From: Paractinoplanes atraurantiacus
Lineage (GTDB): Bacteria; Actinomycetota; Actinomycetes; Mycobacteriales; Micromonosporaceae
Length of the DNA stretch: 64,000 nt
Direction: 5' to 3'
Assembly: GCF_900215205.1 (NCBI RefSeq)
Contig: NZ_OBDY01000014.1
Coordinates: 124,001-188,000, forward strand
Each line of letters begins with the position of its first letter. Within the stretch, counting starts at the first letter, position 1. The notes under the pieces were generated by a model. It did no database searches, had not been told where the DNA came from, and saw nothing but the letters and a program-made list of their open reading frames with translations. Of the stretch, positions 40,661 through 49,479 are shown one piece after another. Made by a program: the position numbers and the translations under genes.

Positions 40661-41197
40661 ATGAAGACCCCTCTTCAACCCGAGCAATGGCGTGTGCTGG
40701 GAGCCCTGATCACCCGGTGCGGTGAGCGGGCGCGGCTCGGCGACGTGCTCAAGCAGCAGGACGCAAGCCCGGAGGCCGTGTGCGACCTGGCCGAGCGTGG
40801 CCTGATCGTCGCCAAGCTGCACGGTGACGAGGTCGAGCGCCTCACGCCGGGCCTGATTAAGACCTACCGGCAGCGCATCTATCTGACCATGTCCCGGCAG
40901 GGCGAGAGCTACGCCAACGACGACCCGCATCGGGTGCTGCGCTCGCCCGGCCGATCCCGTATGGGTCTGAGCCTGTCCTACATGCTCGGCATGATCGCCA
41001 TGGACGAGTTGACCGATCTGGTCCGCTGGGGCCTGTTGGAGGCCGTGACTGTGGACGACACGATCGACCTCGCCGACGCGCGTCAGCGCTGGCCCGGCAG
41101 CTCGTACGTGATCCTGCCCGGCGGCGCCGAGGTGCACACCCACGACGTGATCATCCGGACCACCCGGGCCGGGCAGCTCTACGTCGAGCGCTACTGA
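40661..41197 (+). CDS. AICE protein of unknown function, possible winged helix
   Basis: 178 residues, ATG 40661, 18 bp after ssb. The N-terminal 70 residues (LGALITRCGERARLGDVLKQ, then LAERGLIVAKLHGDEVERLT) look like a winged helix. The rest is mixed. No family recognised. Position between ssb and traB suggests a role in transfer or replication. A long GC-rich inverted repeat (core GCGGCGCC) follows the stop near 41203-41238. Confidence 0.6.
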   Translation: MKTPLQPEQWRVLGALITRCGERARLGDVLKQQDASPEAVCDLAERGLIVAKLHGDEVERLTPGLIKTYRQRIYLTMSRQGESYANDDPHRVLRSPGRSRMGLSLSYMLGMIAMDELTDLVRWGLLEAVTVDDTIDLADARQRWPGSSYVILPGGAEVHTHDVIIRTTRAGQLYVERY

Positions 41198-41376
41198 CCC
41201 ACCCGCGGCGCCGTACGGGCTGACGCCCGCGGCGCCGCGCATCCCTTGTCCGCTCTTCCCTGGCGCATGTCGCGCCCTCCTGCTTCGCCTCGCCCCGGCG
41301 ACGTGCCGAGGGCGGGGGCCGCGGTGCGCCGGGCGACCCCGTCCGGCGTGCCCTTTACTCTCGTGAAAGGACAGTG

Positions 41377-41745
41377 ATGGCTCGCCGCCTCATGCCCGAC
41401 GTCGACATCAAGGACGACGAGGATCTGCTTCAGCTACTCGAAGGCATCCGCACGCTCGGTATCGCCGCCCACGACGAGGTGGACGAGCTGGCCGGGATGA
41501 TCCGGATGAAGATCGAGCGCTACGGCCGGCGTAACGGCCTGTCCCGGATGCGCGCGAAGTTCTGGGGCCGGCAGGTCGCCCGGCCGCTCGTGCGCGCCGC
41601 GGACGAGTTCCTGACCGTGGCCGCCTACGCTCGGGTGTGCCGCAACCGCTTCGAGGCGTTCCTGGTCGCGCTCGACGACGAACAGCCCGGCGCCACCGAC
41701 TTCACCGTCCGCGGGCGCACCAACAACGGCCGGAGGGCCGCCTGA
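41377..41745 (+). CDS. small helical protein coupled to traB
   Basis: 122 residues from ATG 41377 (AAAGGA 5 nt upstream; GTG 41374 is also in frame). Charged and helical (DDEDLLQLLEGIRTLGIAAH, MIRMKIERYGRRNGLSRMRA). The stop overlaps the traB start by one base, so the two products are made together. Proteins of this kind precede traB in related elements; the role is unknown. Confidence 0.65.
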   Translation: MARRLMPDVDIKDDEDLLQLLEGIRTLGIAAHDEVDELAGMIRMKIERYGRRNGLSRMRAKFWGRQVARPLVRAADEFLTVAAYARVCRNRFEAFLVALDDEQPGATDFTVRGRTNNGRRAA

Positions 41746-43751
41746 TGGCCGGCCAGAGCAGCCGCCGCACGGGCGGCATGGACGCGGCCCGCGGCGGCTA
41801 CTACGAGGTCAAGGGCAACCCGGCCCCGTACGTGATCCCGCCGGTCGCCGCGGTCGTCAACCTCATCATGGCCGGGGTGCTGTCGCGGCTGTGGGGTGCC
41901 TACGCTCAGCCCACCGCGTGGGAGGTCGCCTGGCGTTCCGCGCTGATCATGGCCTGTTCGGCCGCGATCATCTGGTGCACCTGGGCGGTGGGCCGCGCCC
42001 GGCAGCTCCCGCTACGGATGGCGTCGATGCTGATGTCGATCGCGGCCTGCGGGGGCCTGTTCGTGCTGACTTTCAGCCGCTGGTCCTTCGACAAGATCAT
42101 GAGCTACCTGCTGATCATGTTCACCGCCTCGATCATGCTCGCGGTCACCAAGCTGCTGCACGGCAAGGGCGACGACGCCCGCGCCCACGCGTTCGGTGAG
42201 CTGGGCGAGCGGGTGCGCGAGTTGCAGGACATCGGCAAGACCGGCAAGCCGAAGGTGGTCGACGGGCGGGTCATCACGCACACCGAGATGCTGCCCGGCG
42301 CCGACTTCGGCAGCCTGGCCAAGCCCGACGTGCGCACGGCCATCGCCTCGCATCACGACGTGCCGGTCGGCGGGGTGCGGATGATCCGTGACCGCAACAC
42401 CCCGCGTACCGGCCGGATCGAGATCTCCCCGGTCGACATGCTCGAACACCCGCCGGCGTGGCCCGGCCTGTCGGCGCCGGGCGGCTCGATCGCCGATCCG
42501 CTGCGGATCGCGGTATACCAGACCGGATCGGTGATTCCGCTGATCCTGCCCGGCGACCCGAGGCAGGACCGCAACGCGATCGGCGTGTTGGTGGCGCTCG
42601 GTCAGTCCGGCTCGGGCAAGACGGCCCTGCAGGTCGCTCTGGCCTGTGAGGCCCGGTCGCGGCGTGATGCCGAGGTCGTCTACATCGATGGCCGCAAGGG
42701 CCTGCAATTGCCGAAGGCGTTCCGGGACGCGATGCACGTGTTCATCCACGACGCGGCCGAGGGTGAGCGCTACCTGGACGGGCTGATTCCGTTGGTGGCC
42801 AAGCGGGCCGCGCAGATTGGCGGCCACGGTCATGATCAGTGGGTGAGCGGGTGCGGCAAGTGCCCGAAGTTCATGGTCGTGATCGTGGACGAGGCGTCGA
42901 AGTTCATCGAGTCCGAGGACACCATGGTCGAGCTGGCCGAGTCGGTGCGCTCGGTCGGCATGTATGTGCAACTCGGCCAGCAGCGGGCGACCGGTGACCG
43001 GCTGCCGACCTCGGTGCGCTCGACCATCGGCGGCGCGATCTGCATGGGTGTCAAGAACGTCGGGGAGGCGGCCCGGCTGCTCTCGGAGGAGACCATCGAG
43101 GCCGGCGCCGATCCGAGCTGGGCGAACCGCAAGCCCGGCGCGCTTTACGCCGAGCTGCCAGGCACCGACTCCGACGATTGGTCCCTGCCGGGCCGCACCT
43201 ACAAGATCGACAGGGACGAGGTCGTGGCCGAACTGCTCACCTACCTGGCCTCGATCGGCGAGGCGCCCACTGCGGCCGGCACGCCGGCCCCGGCCCCGGT
43301 GCCCGCTTCGGCGGCGCCGGCTGGCCGCGGGGACGACGATGATGATCCGGACGCCGATGCGGACACCGAGTGCGCGCCGCCGCCGGTCGATCCGGAGTGC
43401 CCGCCGGATGAGGACCCGCACGAGCCGATCACGGTGCCGAACCGGCGCCGGGTGCCGCTCGACCTCGAACCCGAGGACGGCCGGCAGTACACCCCGGCTG
43501 AGATCCGCGGCATGGCCCGTCACATGATCCTGACCGCCCAGCGCAACGGGCAGACGACCGTACGGCCGTCCAACTTCGCCGCGCTGGTGGACAGGGTCGG
43601 CGACGAAGGGCTCAAGCCCCCAACCCTGTCGAAGATCCTCGGTGAGTTCTGCCAGGGACCGGCGCCACTACTGCGCCGCACCGAGCGGGGTGTCTACGAG
43701 ATCGTGGCCGAGCCCGAGGGCTCCCCTGCCCTGGTTGGGGTCGCCGCATGA
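41745..43751 (+). CDS. traB: FtsK/SpoIIIE-type conjugative DNA translocase (TraB/TraSA-like)
   Basis: 668 residues from ATG 41745 (CGGAGGG upstream). Two membrane segments in the first 130 residues (IPPVAAVVNLIMAGVL, IMSYLLIMFTASIML). Motor domain with Walker A LGQSGSGKTALQ near 285 and Walker B VVIVDEAS near 388. An acid- and Pro-rich linker (510-560) is followed by a C-terminal winged-helix-like end (NFAALVDRVGDEGLKPPTLS, then GVYEIV). TraB pumps double-stranded DNA between mycelia and binds short repeats (TRS) in clt through its C-terminal winged helix. A matching repeat array lies 290 bp downstream. Confidence 0.9.
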   Translation: MAGQSSRRTGGMDAARGGYYEVKGNPAPYVIPPVAAVVNLIMAGVLSRLWGAYAQPTAWEVAWRSALIMACSAAIIWCTWAVGRARQLPLRMASMLMSIAACGGLFVLTFSRWSFDKIMSYLLIMFTASIMLAVTKLLHGKGDDARAHAFGELGERVRELQDIGKTGKPKVVDGRVITHTEMLPGADFGSLAKPDVRTAIASHHDVPVGGVRMIRDRNTPRTGRIEISPVDMLEHPPAWPGLSAPGGSIADPLRIAVYQTGSVIPLILPGDPRQDRNAIGVLVALGQSGSGKTALQVALACEARSRRDAEVVYIDGRKGLQLPKAFRDAMHVFIHDAAEGERYLDGLIPLVAKRAAQIGGHGHDQWVSGCGKCPKFMVVIVDEASKFIESEDTMVELAESVRSVGMYVQLGQQRATGDRLPTSVRSTIGGAICMGVKNVGEAARLLSEETIEAGADPSWANRKPGALYAELPGTDSDDWSLPGRTYKIDRDEVVAELLTYLASIGEAPTAAGTPAPAPVPASAAPAGRGDDDDDPDADADTECAPPPVDPECPPDEDPHEPITVPNRRRVPLDLEPEDGRQYTPAEIRGMARHMILTAQRNGQTTVRPSNFAALVDRVGDEGLKPPTLSKILGEFCQGPAPLLRRTERGVYEIVAEPEGSPALVGVAA

Positions 43752-43918
43752 CCGGCTCGGCGCTTGCCGCCCGGTTGCGCCGGGCCGCCGCGTGGCGGCC
43801 CGGCCAGTCGGCCACACGGGTGGTCACGATGCGGTGCCGGTACTGCCGCAAGATGCGCCCGGCGCGTCAGTTCCGCCGCGGCGCGCTCGGCTGTCGCGGC
43901 TGCGTCGGCAACGGCTGA
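43748..43918 (+). CDS. small zinc-ribbon-like protein coupled to traB
   Basis: 56 residues; the start overlaps the traB stop (ATGA). Two CxxC pairs, MRCRYCRKMRP and LGCRGCVG, 17 residues apart, fit a zinc ribbon; the N-terminus is Arg-rich. Likely nucleic-acid-binding; no named family. Confidence 0.6.
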   Translation: MTGSALAARLRRAAAWRPGQSATRVVTMRCRYCRKMRPARQFRRGALGCRGCVGNG

Positions 43919-44041
43919 CACCCCCGGATCGGAGCCCGCTGACGCGGGCACTGCCTGATGATCCGCGCTGACGCGCGGGGCGCCCCGCGCGCGCCTCGCG
44001 CGGCCCGCGCGCTATACACAGCGTCACACCCGCGGGTGCGT

Positions 44042-44149
44042 CTTCACACACTTCACGCACTTCACGCACCCGCCTGAAAGCGCATCTACGCGTGCGCGTA
44101 CGCGCGCCCGCGCGCGCGATCCCCGTGAAATCCGTGAACTCCGTGAAGT
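44042..44149. repeat. inverted 3 x 9-bp iteron arrays, candidate clt/TRS
   Basis: Left array CTTCACACA, CTTCACGCA, CTTCACGCA (44042-44068). Right array CCGTGAAAT, CCGTGAACT, CCGTGAAGT (44123-44149) has the same TTCAC/GTGAA core in the opposite orientation. The 54 bp between are mostly alternating CG/CA steps. The position, just behind traB, is where cis-acting transfer loci with short TraB-recognition repeats are found in Streptomyces plasmids. The stretch 43919-44173 has no gene. Confidence 0.7.
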
Positions 44150-44173
44150 TGCACGCACAGTAAGGAATCCCTT

Positions 44174-44524
44174 ATGCCCTGGATGTCTGATGCCCGGCGC
44201 GGCGCCGCCTACGAATTCGGCCGCCGCTTCATGGGCTGGTTCCTCGCCGCAGAGATCATCCGATGGTTCACCCGGCGCGCCCTGCCAGTCCTGCTGATCA
44301 TCGTTTCGCTGGCTGTAGCGGTCTGGTTCGCGGTCCGCACCGCGGCCTGGTGGATGCCGCGCATCCTCGCCCTGGCCGCCATCGCGGGCGGCCTGGCCGT
44401 CCTGATCCGGCTCGCCTACCGCTACCGCTGGGAACTACGGGCCAGCCTCCCCTGGACCGCGGTCGCGGCCGCGGTGGTCGCGATGGCCGGGCTGCTCAGC
44501 GCCGCGGTGTGGTGGCTGCGATGA
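44174..44524 (+). CDS. small membrane protein with three helices
   Basis: 116 residues, AAGGAA before the ATG. Three hydrophobic segments (ALPVLLIIVSLAVAVWFAV, ILALAAIAGGLAVLIRL, TAVAAAVVAMAGLLSAAV). The N-terminus is positively charged, so it is probably cytoplasmic. The stop overlaps the MTase start (ATGA). Likely a transfer accessory; no family recognised. Confidence 0.65.
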   Translation: MPWMSDARRGAAYEFGRRFMGWFLAAEIIRWFTRRALPVLLIIVSLAVAVWFAVRTAAWWMPRILALAAIAGGLAVLIRLAYRYRWELRASLPWTAVAAAVVAMAGLLSAAVWWLR

Positions 44525-45201
44525 CCGCCCGGCCGTGGCTGCTGGACGTGTGCTGCTGCCAGGGCGGCGCTTCCGCCGGCTACGCCGCGGCCGGGTTCGA
44601 GGTGACCGGCGTCGACAACACCCCGCAACCGCGCTACCCGTTCCGCTTCGTCCTGGCCGATGCCCTGGACTACCTGCGGGAACTGATCCGCACGGGCGAG
44701 ATCCGGCAGTACGCGGCCGTGGCCGGTTCGCCGCCCTGCCAGGCCCACACCCGCGCCTGGAAGATCCGTAGCCGTGAGCATCCCGACCTGATCGACAGCA
44801 TGCGGTCGCTGATGATCGCCTCCGGGCTGCCGTGGGTCATCGAGAACGTGCCCGGCGCCCCGCTCCGAAGCCCGATCGTGTTGTGCGGGGCCATGTTCGG
44901 GCTGCACACCTACCGCCACCGCCTGTTCGAATCGAACATCCGGCTGACCGCCCCGGACCACCCGCCGCACACCGCGGCCACCGTCAAGATGGGCCGGCCG
45001 ATCGCCGAGGGCGACTGGTACCACGCCGTCGGGAACTTCTCCAACGTGCCCTACGTACGCCGCGACATGGGCGCCCCGTGGATGAACCGCGACGGCCTGC
45101 GCGAATCCATCCCGCCCGTCTACGCGCAGCACATCGGCCAGCAGCTACGCCGTCACCTGGCCGCCCAGCGGTGGCCCCTCCTGCAACGGACTGCCTCATG
45201 A
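44521..45201 (+). CDS. short DNA (cytosine-5) methyltransferase
   Basis: 226 residues. The motifs of C5-MTases are in order: motif I LDVCCCQGGASAGYAAAGFE near 8, motif IV GSPPCQ near 75 with the catalytic Cys, motif VI ENVPG near 113, motif VIII-like YRHRLFES near 140 and a C-terminal motif X-like IPPVYAQHIGQQL. It is much shorter than typical 300-450-residue enzymes, with a minimal target-recognition region, as in phage-type MTases. Probably an orphan that protects the element; specificity unknown. Coupled at both ends (ATGA). Confidence 0.85.
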   Translation: MTARPWLLDVCCCQGGASAGYAAAGFEVTGVDNTPQPRYPFRFVLADALDYLRELIRTGEIRQYAAVAGSPPCQAHTRAWKIRSREHPDLIDSMRSLMIASGLPWVIENVPGAPLRSPIVLCGAMFGLHTYRHRLFESNIRLTAPDHPPHTAATVKMGRPIAEGDWYHAVGNFSNVPYVRRDMGAPWMNRDGLRESIPPVYAQHIGQQLRRHLAAQRWPLLQRTAS

Positions 45202-45719
45202 CCTCTGGCGACAGTGGACACGTCGATGTCCTGCGCGACGAATTCAAGACGCTCAAAGACGAGCAGCGCGACCGCATCCGCGCCCGGGACAACTTGATCT
45301 ATTCCGTCATCGTCGCGGTGGCCGCGGTAGCCGGCGGTGCGCGCATCGCCGGACCAGCGGTGCCGCTGCTGCTGCCGCCGATCACCCTGGCGCTGGGCTG
45401 GACATACCTGGTCAATGACCAGAAAGTCACCGCGATCGGCCGCTACCTGCATAACGACCTCGGGCCGCGGCTAGCCTCGCTAGTCGGCGGTGATGTCCTT
45501 CGCTGGGAGACAGCCCACCGCGGCGACCGGCGGCGCCAGCAGCGCAAACGCATCCAACTCGGCGTCGACCTGCTGGTCTTCGTGCTACCGGGCATCGTGG
45601 CGCTTAGCTGGTACTGGACGACCGGACCGGACCACCCGATTCTGCTGGTCGCCTCGATCGCTGAGGCCATCGCGGTGACGCTCGCCGCGTGGCAGATCAT
45701 CGGCTACGCCGAACGATGA
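45198..45719 (+). CDS. membrane protein of unknown function
   Basis: 173 residues, coupled to the MTase by ATGA. A charged N-terminal helix (VLRDEFKTLKDEQRDRIRAR) is followed by four membrane segments in two hairpins (YSVIVAVAAVAGG, VPLLLPPITLALGWTYLV, LGVDLLVFVLPGIVALSW, LLVASIAEAIAVTLAAWQII). Similar small membrane proteins occur widely in actinomycetes without known role. Coupling to a MTase raises the possibility of a defence function, but nothing proves it. Confidence 0.6.
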   Translation: MTSGDSGHVDVLRDEFKTLKDEQRDRIRARDNLIYSVIVAVAAVAGGARIAGPAVPLLLPPITLALGWTYLVNDQKVTAIGRYLHNDLGPRLASLVGGDVLRWETAHRGDRRRQQRKRIQLGVDLLVFVLPGIVALSWYWTTGPDHPILLVASIAEAIAVTLAAWQIIGYAER

Positions 45720-45775
45720 GCGGCTACGCCGCGCCGATCACCATTCCCCGGCGCTACGCGCCGCCGCGGCAAGGG

Positions 45776-46831
45776 CTAGAGCAGTTCCGGTCCGGCGGGC
45801 AGGGTGTACCGGAACCGGGTCGGCCGTAGGTGTTCGTCGGCCGCCTGCCAGTCGCGCCACAGGTGGCGGATTCCGTCAGAGGTGATGTAGCCGCCGAGGC
45901 CGTCGGGGATGTAGTTGATCTCGCTGACGACGAACAGGTCGCACGGTGCGGGCTCTCGCGAGTGGTCGACCTCGCCGGAGGTGAGCTCGACCTCGGTGGC
46001 GGTCTGTGTGGTGCCTTTGACCTCGACATGCCGTTCCTCCGGATCGCCGTCTCGGGTCAACAGCAGGTCGTACGGCCGGGTCTTGCCGACATCCGTGACG
46101 GTCCACCCTTCCGCCTGGTAGAGCGCGGTCGCCTGAGCCACGGCATGTTCTTCTAAGGCACGGCGCAGTTTGGCGTCGGAGATGTAGCCCGCGCCGCGGG
46201 CTGAGCGTCGGGTGCGGGTGCTGCCCGCCTTGGTGGGTTTCTCGCCGTCGCCGGGCGCCCGTAGCCCCGGTCGCGGGCCGGCCGGGACCTCGTCGAGACC
46301 GGGGATGACCTTCAACAGTTCGGCGGGGAACTTGACCAGGTAGCCCTGCGCGGCGCGGATCGGCCGCTTGTCCGAAAACGCAAACGGCAGGTACAAGGTC
46401 CCCGGGTAAGTCTCGGACAGCTTTTCGAAGACATCGCGGAGCTCGTCCTCCACCTGGCGTAGGACGGACTGATCGACCGGCTGGTGTAGGGCGGTGTAGC
46501 CCCGCAGCGGGGTGAGCCAGCTGGGCTGACGTGGTGGTGTCTGCTTGGCCCGCCCGGACGTGCCTCGCGCCCGCCACACGATGGTGGATGCGGTCACCGC
46601 CCCGGCGGCCTGGCTGAAGCCGACCAATGCAGGGCGGCCGATCAGGGTCTTGTGCCAGTGCAGGACCACGTCGCCGGGTTCGACGTAGCGGACTAGGTCA
46701 TAGGTCCATTTCGCGGTGCCGGCGCCGTCGCGCTGCGGCGCGTGCAGGTTCTCGCCCAAGTCGGGACGGTCGGTGATCTCCAGCCAGTACCGCTGTGCGG
46801 GATCGCCCGCCCACCACTCATTGAGCGCCAT
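45776..46831 (-). CDS. EVE-like plus DUF3883 (PD-(D/E)XK) protein, likely modification-dependent nuclease
   Basis: 351 residues from ATG 46831. The N-terminal 95 residues (NEWWAGDPAQRYWLEITDR, GDVVLHWHKTLIGRPALVGF) have the layout of EVE/PUA-like readers of modified bases. The C-terminal 130 residues are DUF3883: ALEEHAVAQATALYQAEGW, then YDLLL-x9-EERHVEVKGTT, giving the Asp...Glu-x-Lys nuclease core. EVE fused to DUF3883-type nucleases is a known pattern of restriction that targets modified DNA. It is encoded opposite to the transfer operon, just downstream of a C5-MTase. It could also be a housekeeping exclusion factor. Confidence 0.75.
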   Translation of the reverse strand: MALNEWWAGDPAQRYWLEITDRPDLGENLHAPQRDGAGTAKWTYDLVRYVEPGDVVLHWHKTLIGRPALVGFSQAAGAVTASTIVWRARGTSGRAKQTPPRQPSWLTPLRGYTALHQPVDQSVLRQVEDELRDVFEKLSETYPGTLYLPFAFSDKRPIRAAQGYLVKFPAELLKVIPGLDEVPAGPRPGLRAPGDGEKPTKAGSTRTRRSARGAGYISDAKLRRALEEHAVAQATALYQAEGWTVTDVGKTRPYDLLLTRDGDPEERHVEVKGTTQTATEVELTSGEVDHSREPAPCDLFVVSEINYIPDGLGGYITSDGIRHLWRDWQAADEHLRPTRFRYTLPAGPELL

Positions 46832-46913
46832 GACCAACGTTTCTACACGGTCGCTCTCGCCGGCTTTCTCAGTGCCCGTCGCCCACCCACGGCGCCGACG
46901 GAAGCGTGTGCCG

Positions 46914-47153
46914 TCAGCGCCCTGGCGGCTGCGGCATCAACGCCCAATTGCCTAGGTGGGCGGGGACGGCGTCCTTCATCGCCTGCACCATCCGGCGAGC
47001 CTCCGCCTCGTCATCGAAGTAGTACGTGACCTCGCGGCCACCCGAGCCGCCTTCCCGCCCAACCACCTGCCACCCGGTCGGCGTACGCAGCAGGTACACG
47101 TCGCGCCGACCGGCTCGATATGACCGGTTGAACCAGTGTTCGACGCGCCCCAT
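46914..47153 (-). CDS. small protein of unknown function
   Basis: 79 residues from ATG 47153. Compact alpha/beta pattern (DVYLLRTPTGWQVVGREG, then YYFDDEAEARRMVQAMKDAV) common among small AICE proteins. 82 bp upstream of the EVE-like gene on the same strand. No function assigned. Confidence 0.6.
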   Translation of the reverse strand: MGRVEHWFNRSYRAGRRDVYLLRTPTGWQVVGREGGSGGREVTYYFDDEAEARRMVQAMKDAVPAHLGNWALMPQPPGR

Positions 47154-47212
47154 CACAGAAGGAACTTAGAACAAGTGTTCGATTGCCTCAAGGTTGGTCC
47201 GGTCTAACCACG

Positions 47213-48268
47213 ATGTGGGCCGGCACACCGTGCGGCCATTGGATCGGCGCCGAGGGCCGCTACTGCTACACCGCCGAGAACGTGCGGCCCTACCTGGTGG
47301 GGCCACGTTGCCCCGTCCATACCCCGGCCGCCGTCGCCGGTCAGCCCGAGGCGCCATCGGATTACCTAGTCAAGGAGCGTGCTCCGATGCCCGACCCTTC
47401 CCTACTCTCCGCGGCGCTCGCGCTCGCCGGCGAGGGCATTCCGGTGTTCTGGCTCGGCCGCAGCAAACGGCCCGTGGCCAACTGCCCGGCCTGCCCGAAA
47501 GCCGAGACCGACCCCACCCACGACCCACAAGCCTGCGACTGCCTGACTTGCCACGGCTTCTACGCCGCGACCTGCGACCCGGACCGCATCCGCGCTATGC
47601 ACACCGCCATCCCCGGCGGGCTGCTCGCCCTGCGCACCGGGACGATCAGCGGCCGGGTCGTGCTCGACATCGACCCGCGCAACGGCGGCGCCGTTCTGCC
47701 CGACCTGATGCCGCCGACCCGGTGCGCCCGCTCCGGCTCCGGCGGCTGGCACCTGCACTACCGCCACCCCGGCGGCCGACTCGCCGGCAAGCTGCACGGG
47801 CACCCGGGCATCGACATCAAGTCCGATGGCGGCTACGTCGTCGGCCCGCCCTCGACCCACCCCAGCACCGGTCAGCCCTACAGGTGGGTGGGCGACCGGG
47901 CCGAGGTTGAGATGCCTCCGCCGCTGATCGCCGCGTGCCGGCCGGCCGAGGCGCCGTCGGCCGGCAGCCCGGTTACGACCTTGACCCCGACGACCAACGG
48001 GCGGGGCATCTCATCCCCGGCCGCCCTGCTCGCCGCGCACCTCGACGCCATCGCCCGCGCCCCTGAGGGTCGGCGCCGGAACACCCTGTACGGCGTTGCC
48101 CGCGGCGTGGCTCGCATGGTCGCCGCCGGAGCACTGACCGCCACCGACGCCCACATGACGCTCTACCAAGCTGGCCGCGCCGCCGGCCAAACCGACCGGG
48201 ACACCCGCGCCGCGATCGCGGACGGCTTCCGGCACGAATCCGTTGCCACCGAAGGGATTGCCGCATGA
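47213..48268 (+). CDS. bifunctional DNA primase/polymerase (prim-pol)
   Basis: 351 residues from ATG 47213. The prim-pol core starts at an internal ATG 47387 that has AAGGAG 9 nt upstream (293 residues), so translation may begin there. The first 58 codons encode a separate Cys/His-rich piece (TPCGHWIGAEGRYC, RCPVHTP). Catalytic features: VVLDIDPRNGG (hhhDhD metal site), SGGWHLHYRHPGG and GIDIKSDGGYVVGPPS. An extra CPACP...CDCLTCHG zinc site sits near the start of the core. Replication initiator or primase of the AICE with the DUF3631 protein; the stop overlaps that gene (ATGA). Confidence 0.87.
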   Translation: MWAGTPCGHWIGAEGRYCYTAENVRPYLVGPRCPVHTPAAVAGQPEAPSDYLVKERAPMPDPSLLSAALALAGEGIPVFWLGRSKRPVANCPACPKAETDPTHDPQACDCLTCHGFYAATCDPDRIRAMHTAIPGGLLALRTGTISGRVVLDIDPRNGGAVLPDLMPPTRCARSGSGGWHLHYRHPGGRLAGKLHGHPGIDIKSDGGYVVGPPSTHPSTGQPYRWVGDRAEVEMPPPLIAACRPAEAPSAGSPVTTLTPTTNGRGISSPAALLAAHLDAIARAPEGRRRNTLYGVARGVARMVAAGALTATDAHMTLYQAGRAAGQTDRDTRAAIADGFRHESVATEGIAA

Positions 48269-49479
48269 CCGACCTGCCACCGCCGCCGGAGGGTGCGGCC
48301 ATCCTCGACCGGCTCCACGCCACCCTCACCCGCTACGTCATCCTGCCCTCGGCCGAGGCGATCGACGCCGCCGTCCTGTGGATCGCCGCCACCCATGCCC
48401 AACCCGCATGGACCTACGCCGCTCGGCTGGTCATCAAGGCGCCGGAGAAGCGGTGCGGCAAGTCGCGGTTCCTCGACGTGATCGACGGCACCTGCTACCG
48501 GCCGCTGATGACCGTCAACGCCTCCACCCCGGCCATCTACCGCTCGATCGGCACCGACGACCCGCCCACCATCCTGCTCGACGAAGCCGACACCATCTTC
48601 GGCGGCAAGCAGGCCGAGGCCAACGAGGATCTTCGCGGCCTGCTCAACGCCGGCCACCAGCGCGGACGGCCCACGATCCGCTGGAACCAGCAGAAACAGC
48701 AGGTCGAACAGATCCAAACCTTCGCCATGGCCGCCCTGGCCGGCATCGGCTCGATGCCCGACACGATCGAGGACCGCGCCGTCGTGATCAAGATGCGGCG
48801 GCGGACCGCGTCGGAGAAGGTCGCCCCGTTCCGGCAGCGCCGCGACGGCCCGGCCCTGCGGCAGGTCGCCGCCGACCTCAACGCCTGGCTGCGCGGCAAC
48901 ATGGTCGAGCTGGAAGCCGCGGTGCCAGCCATGCCGCTCGAAGACCGGGCCGCCGACACCTGGGAGCCGCTGATCGCGGTCGCCGACCTCGCCGGCGCTA
49001 ACTGGCCCGACCGCGCCCGCACCGCCGCCCTGGCCCTGAACGCGGCCCGCGAGGGCGACGGCGAATACTCCGACCGGCTCCGACTGCTGATCGACTGCCG
49101 CACCGTGTTCGGCGACCTGGAAGCCATCCCGTCCACCGTGCTGCTCGACCGGCTCAAGACCCTGCCCGAGGCGCCATGGGCGGAGTTCAACGGCACCGGC
49201 CTGACCGCGATGAAACTCGGCGTGCTGCTGCGCGAATACGAGATCGCCTCGGAGAACATTCGCTTCGCCGCCCCGGTCGGCCGGGTCAAAGGCTTCCACC
49301 GCGCCGCCTTCACCGACGCGTGGGAACGCTACTGCCCCGCCCCCGACCCGGTAGAGGTCACCAGCGGCGACAAGCCGTACCAGCCGTACCAAGCCGACGT
49401 TCCCGCAGCTCACCCCCGGTACGGCTTGCTGCACGCGGTACGGCTTGAGCCGTACCAGGACGAGGCCGGTACGGCTTAG
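48265..49479 (+). CDS. DUF3631 ATPase, replication partner of prim-pol
   Basis: 404 residues. ATPase motifs: KAPEKRCGKSRFLD near 60 (Walker A-like) and TILLDEADTIFGGK near 105 (Walker B). C-terminal DUF3631 half: LLDRLKTLPEAPWAEFNGTG, LREYEIASENIRF, GFHRAAFTDAWERYC. Such proteins follow prim-pol in AICEs and phage-like islands and probably act as helicase or origin-loading ATPase. The last 35 codons are built from the 10-bp iteron AAGCCGTACC, giving the repeated peptide KPYQPYQ, so part of the putative origin is inside the gene. Confidence 0.82.
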   Translation: MTDLPPPPEGAAILDRLHATLTRYVILPSAEAIDAAVLWIAATHAQPAWTYAARLVIKAPEKRCGKSRFLDVIDGTCYRPLMTVNASTPAIYRSIGTDDPPTILLDEADTIFGGKQAEANEDLRGLLNAGHQRGRPTIRWNQQKQQVEQIQTFAMAALAGIGSMPDTIEDRAVVIKMRRRTASEKVAPFRQRRDGPALRQVAADLNAWLRGNMVELEAAVPAMPLEDRAADTWEPLIAVADLAGANWPDRARTAALALNAAREGDGEYSDRLRLLIDCRTVFGDLEAIPSTVLLDRLKTLPEAPWAEFNGTGLTAMKLGVLLREYEIASENIRFAAPVGRVKGFHRAAFTDAWERYCPAPDPVEVTSGDKPYQPYQADVPAAHPRYGLLHAVRLEPYQDEAGTA

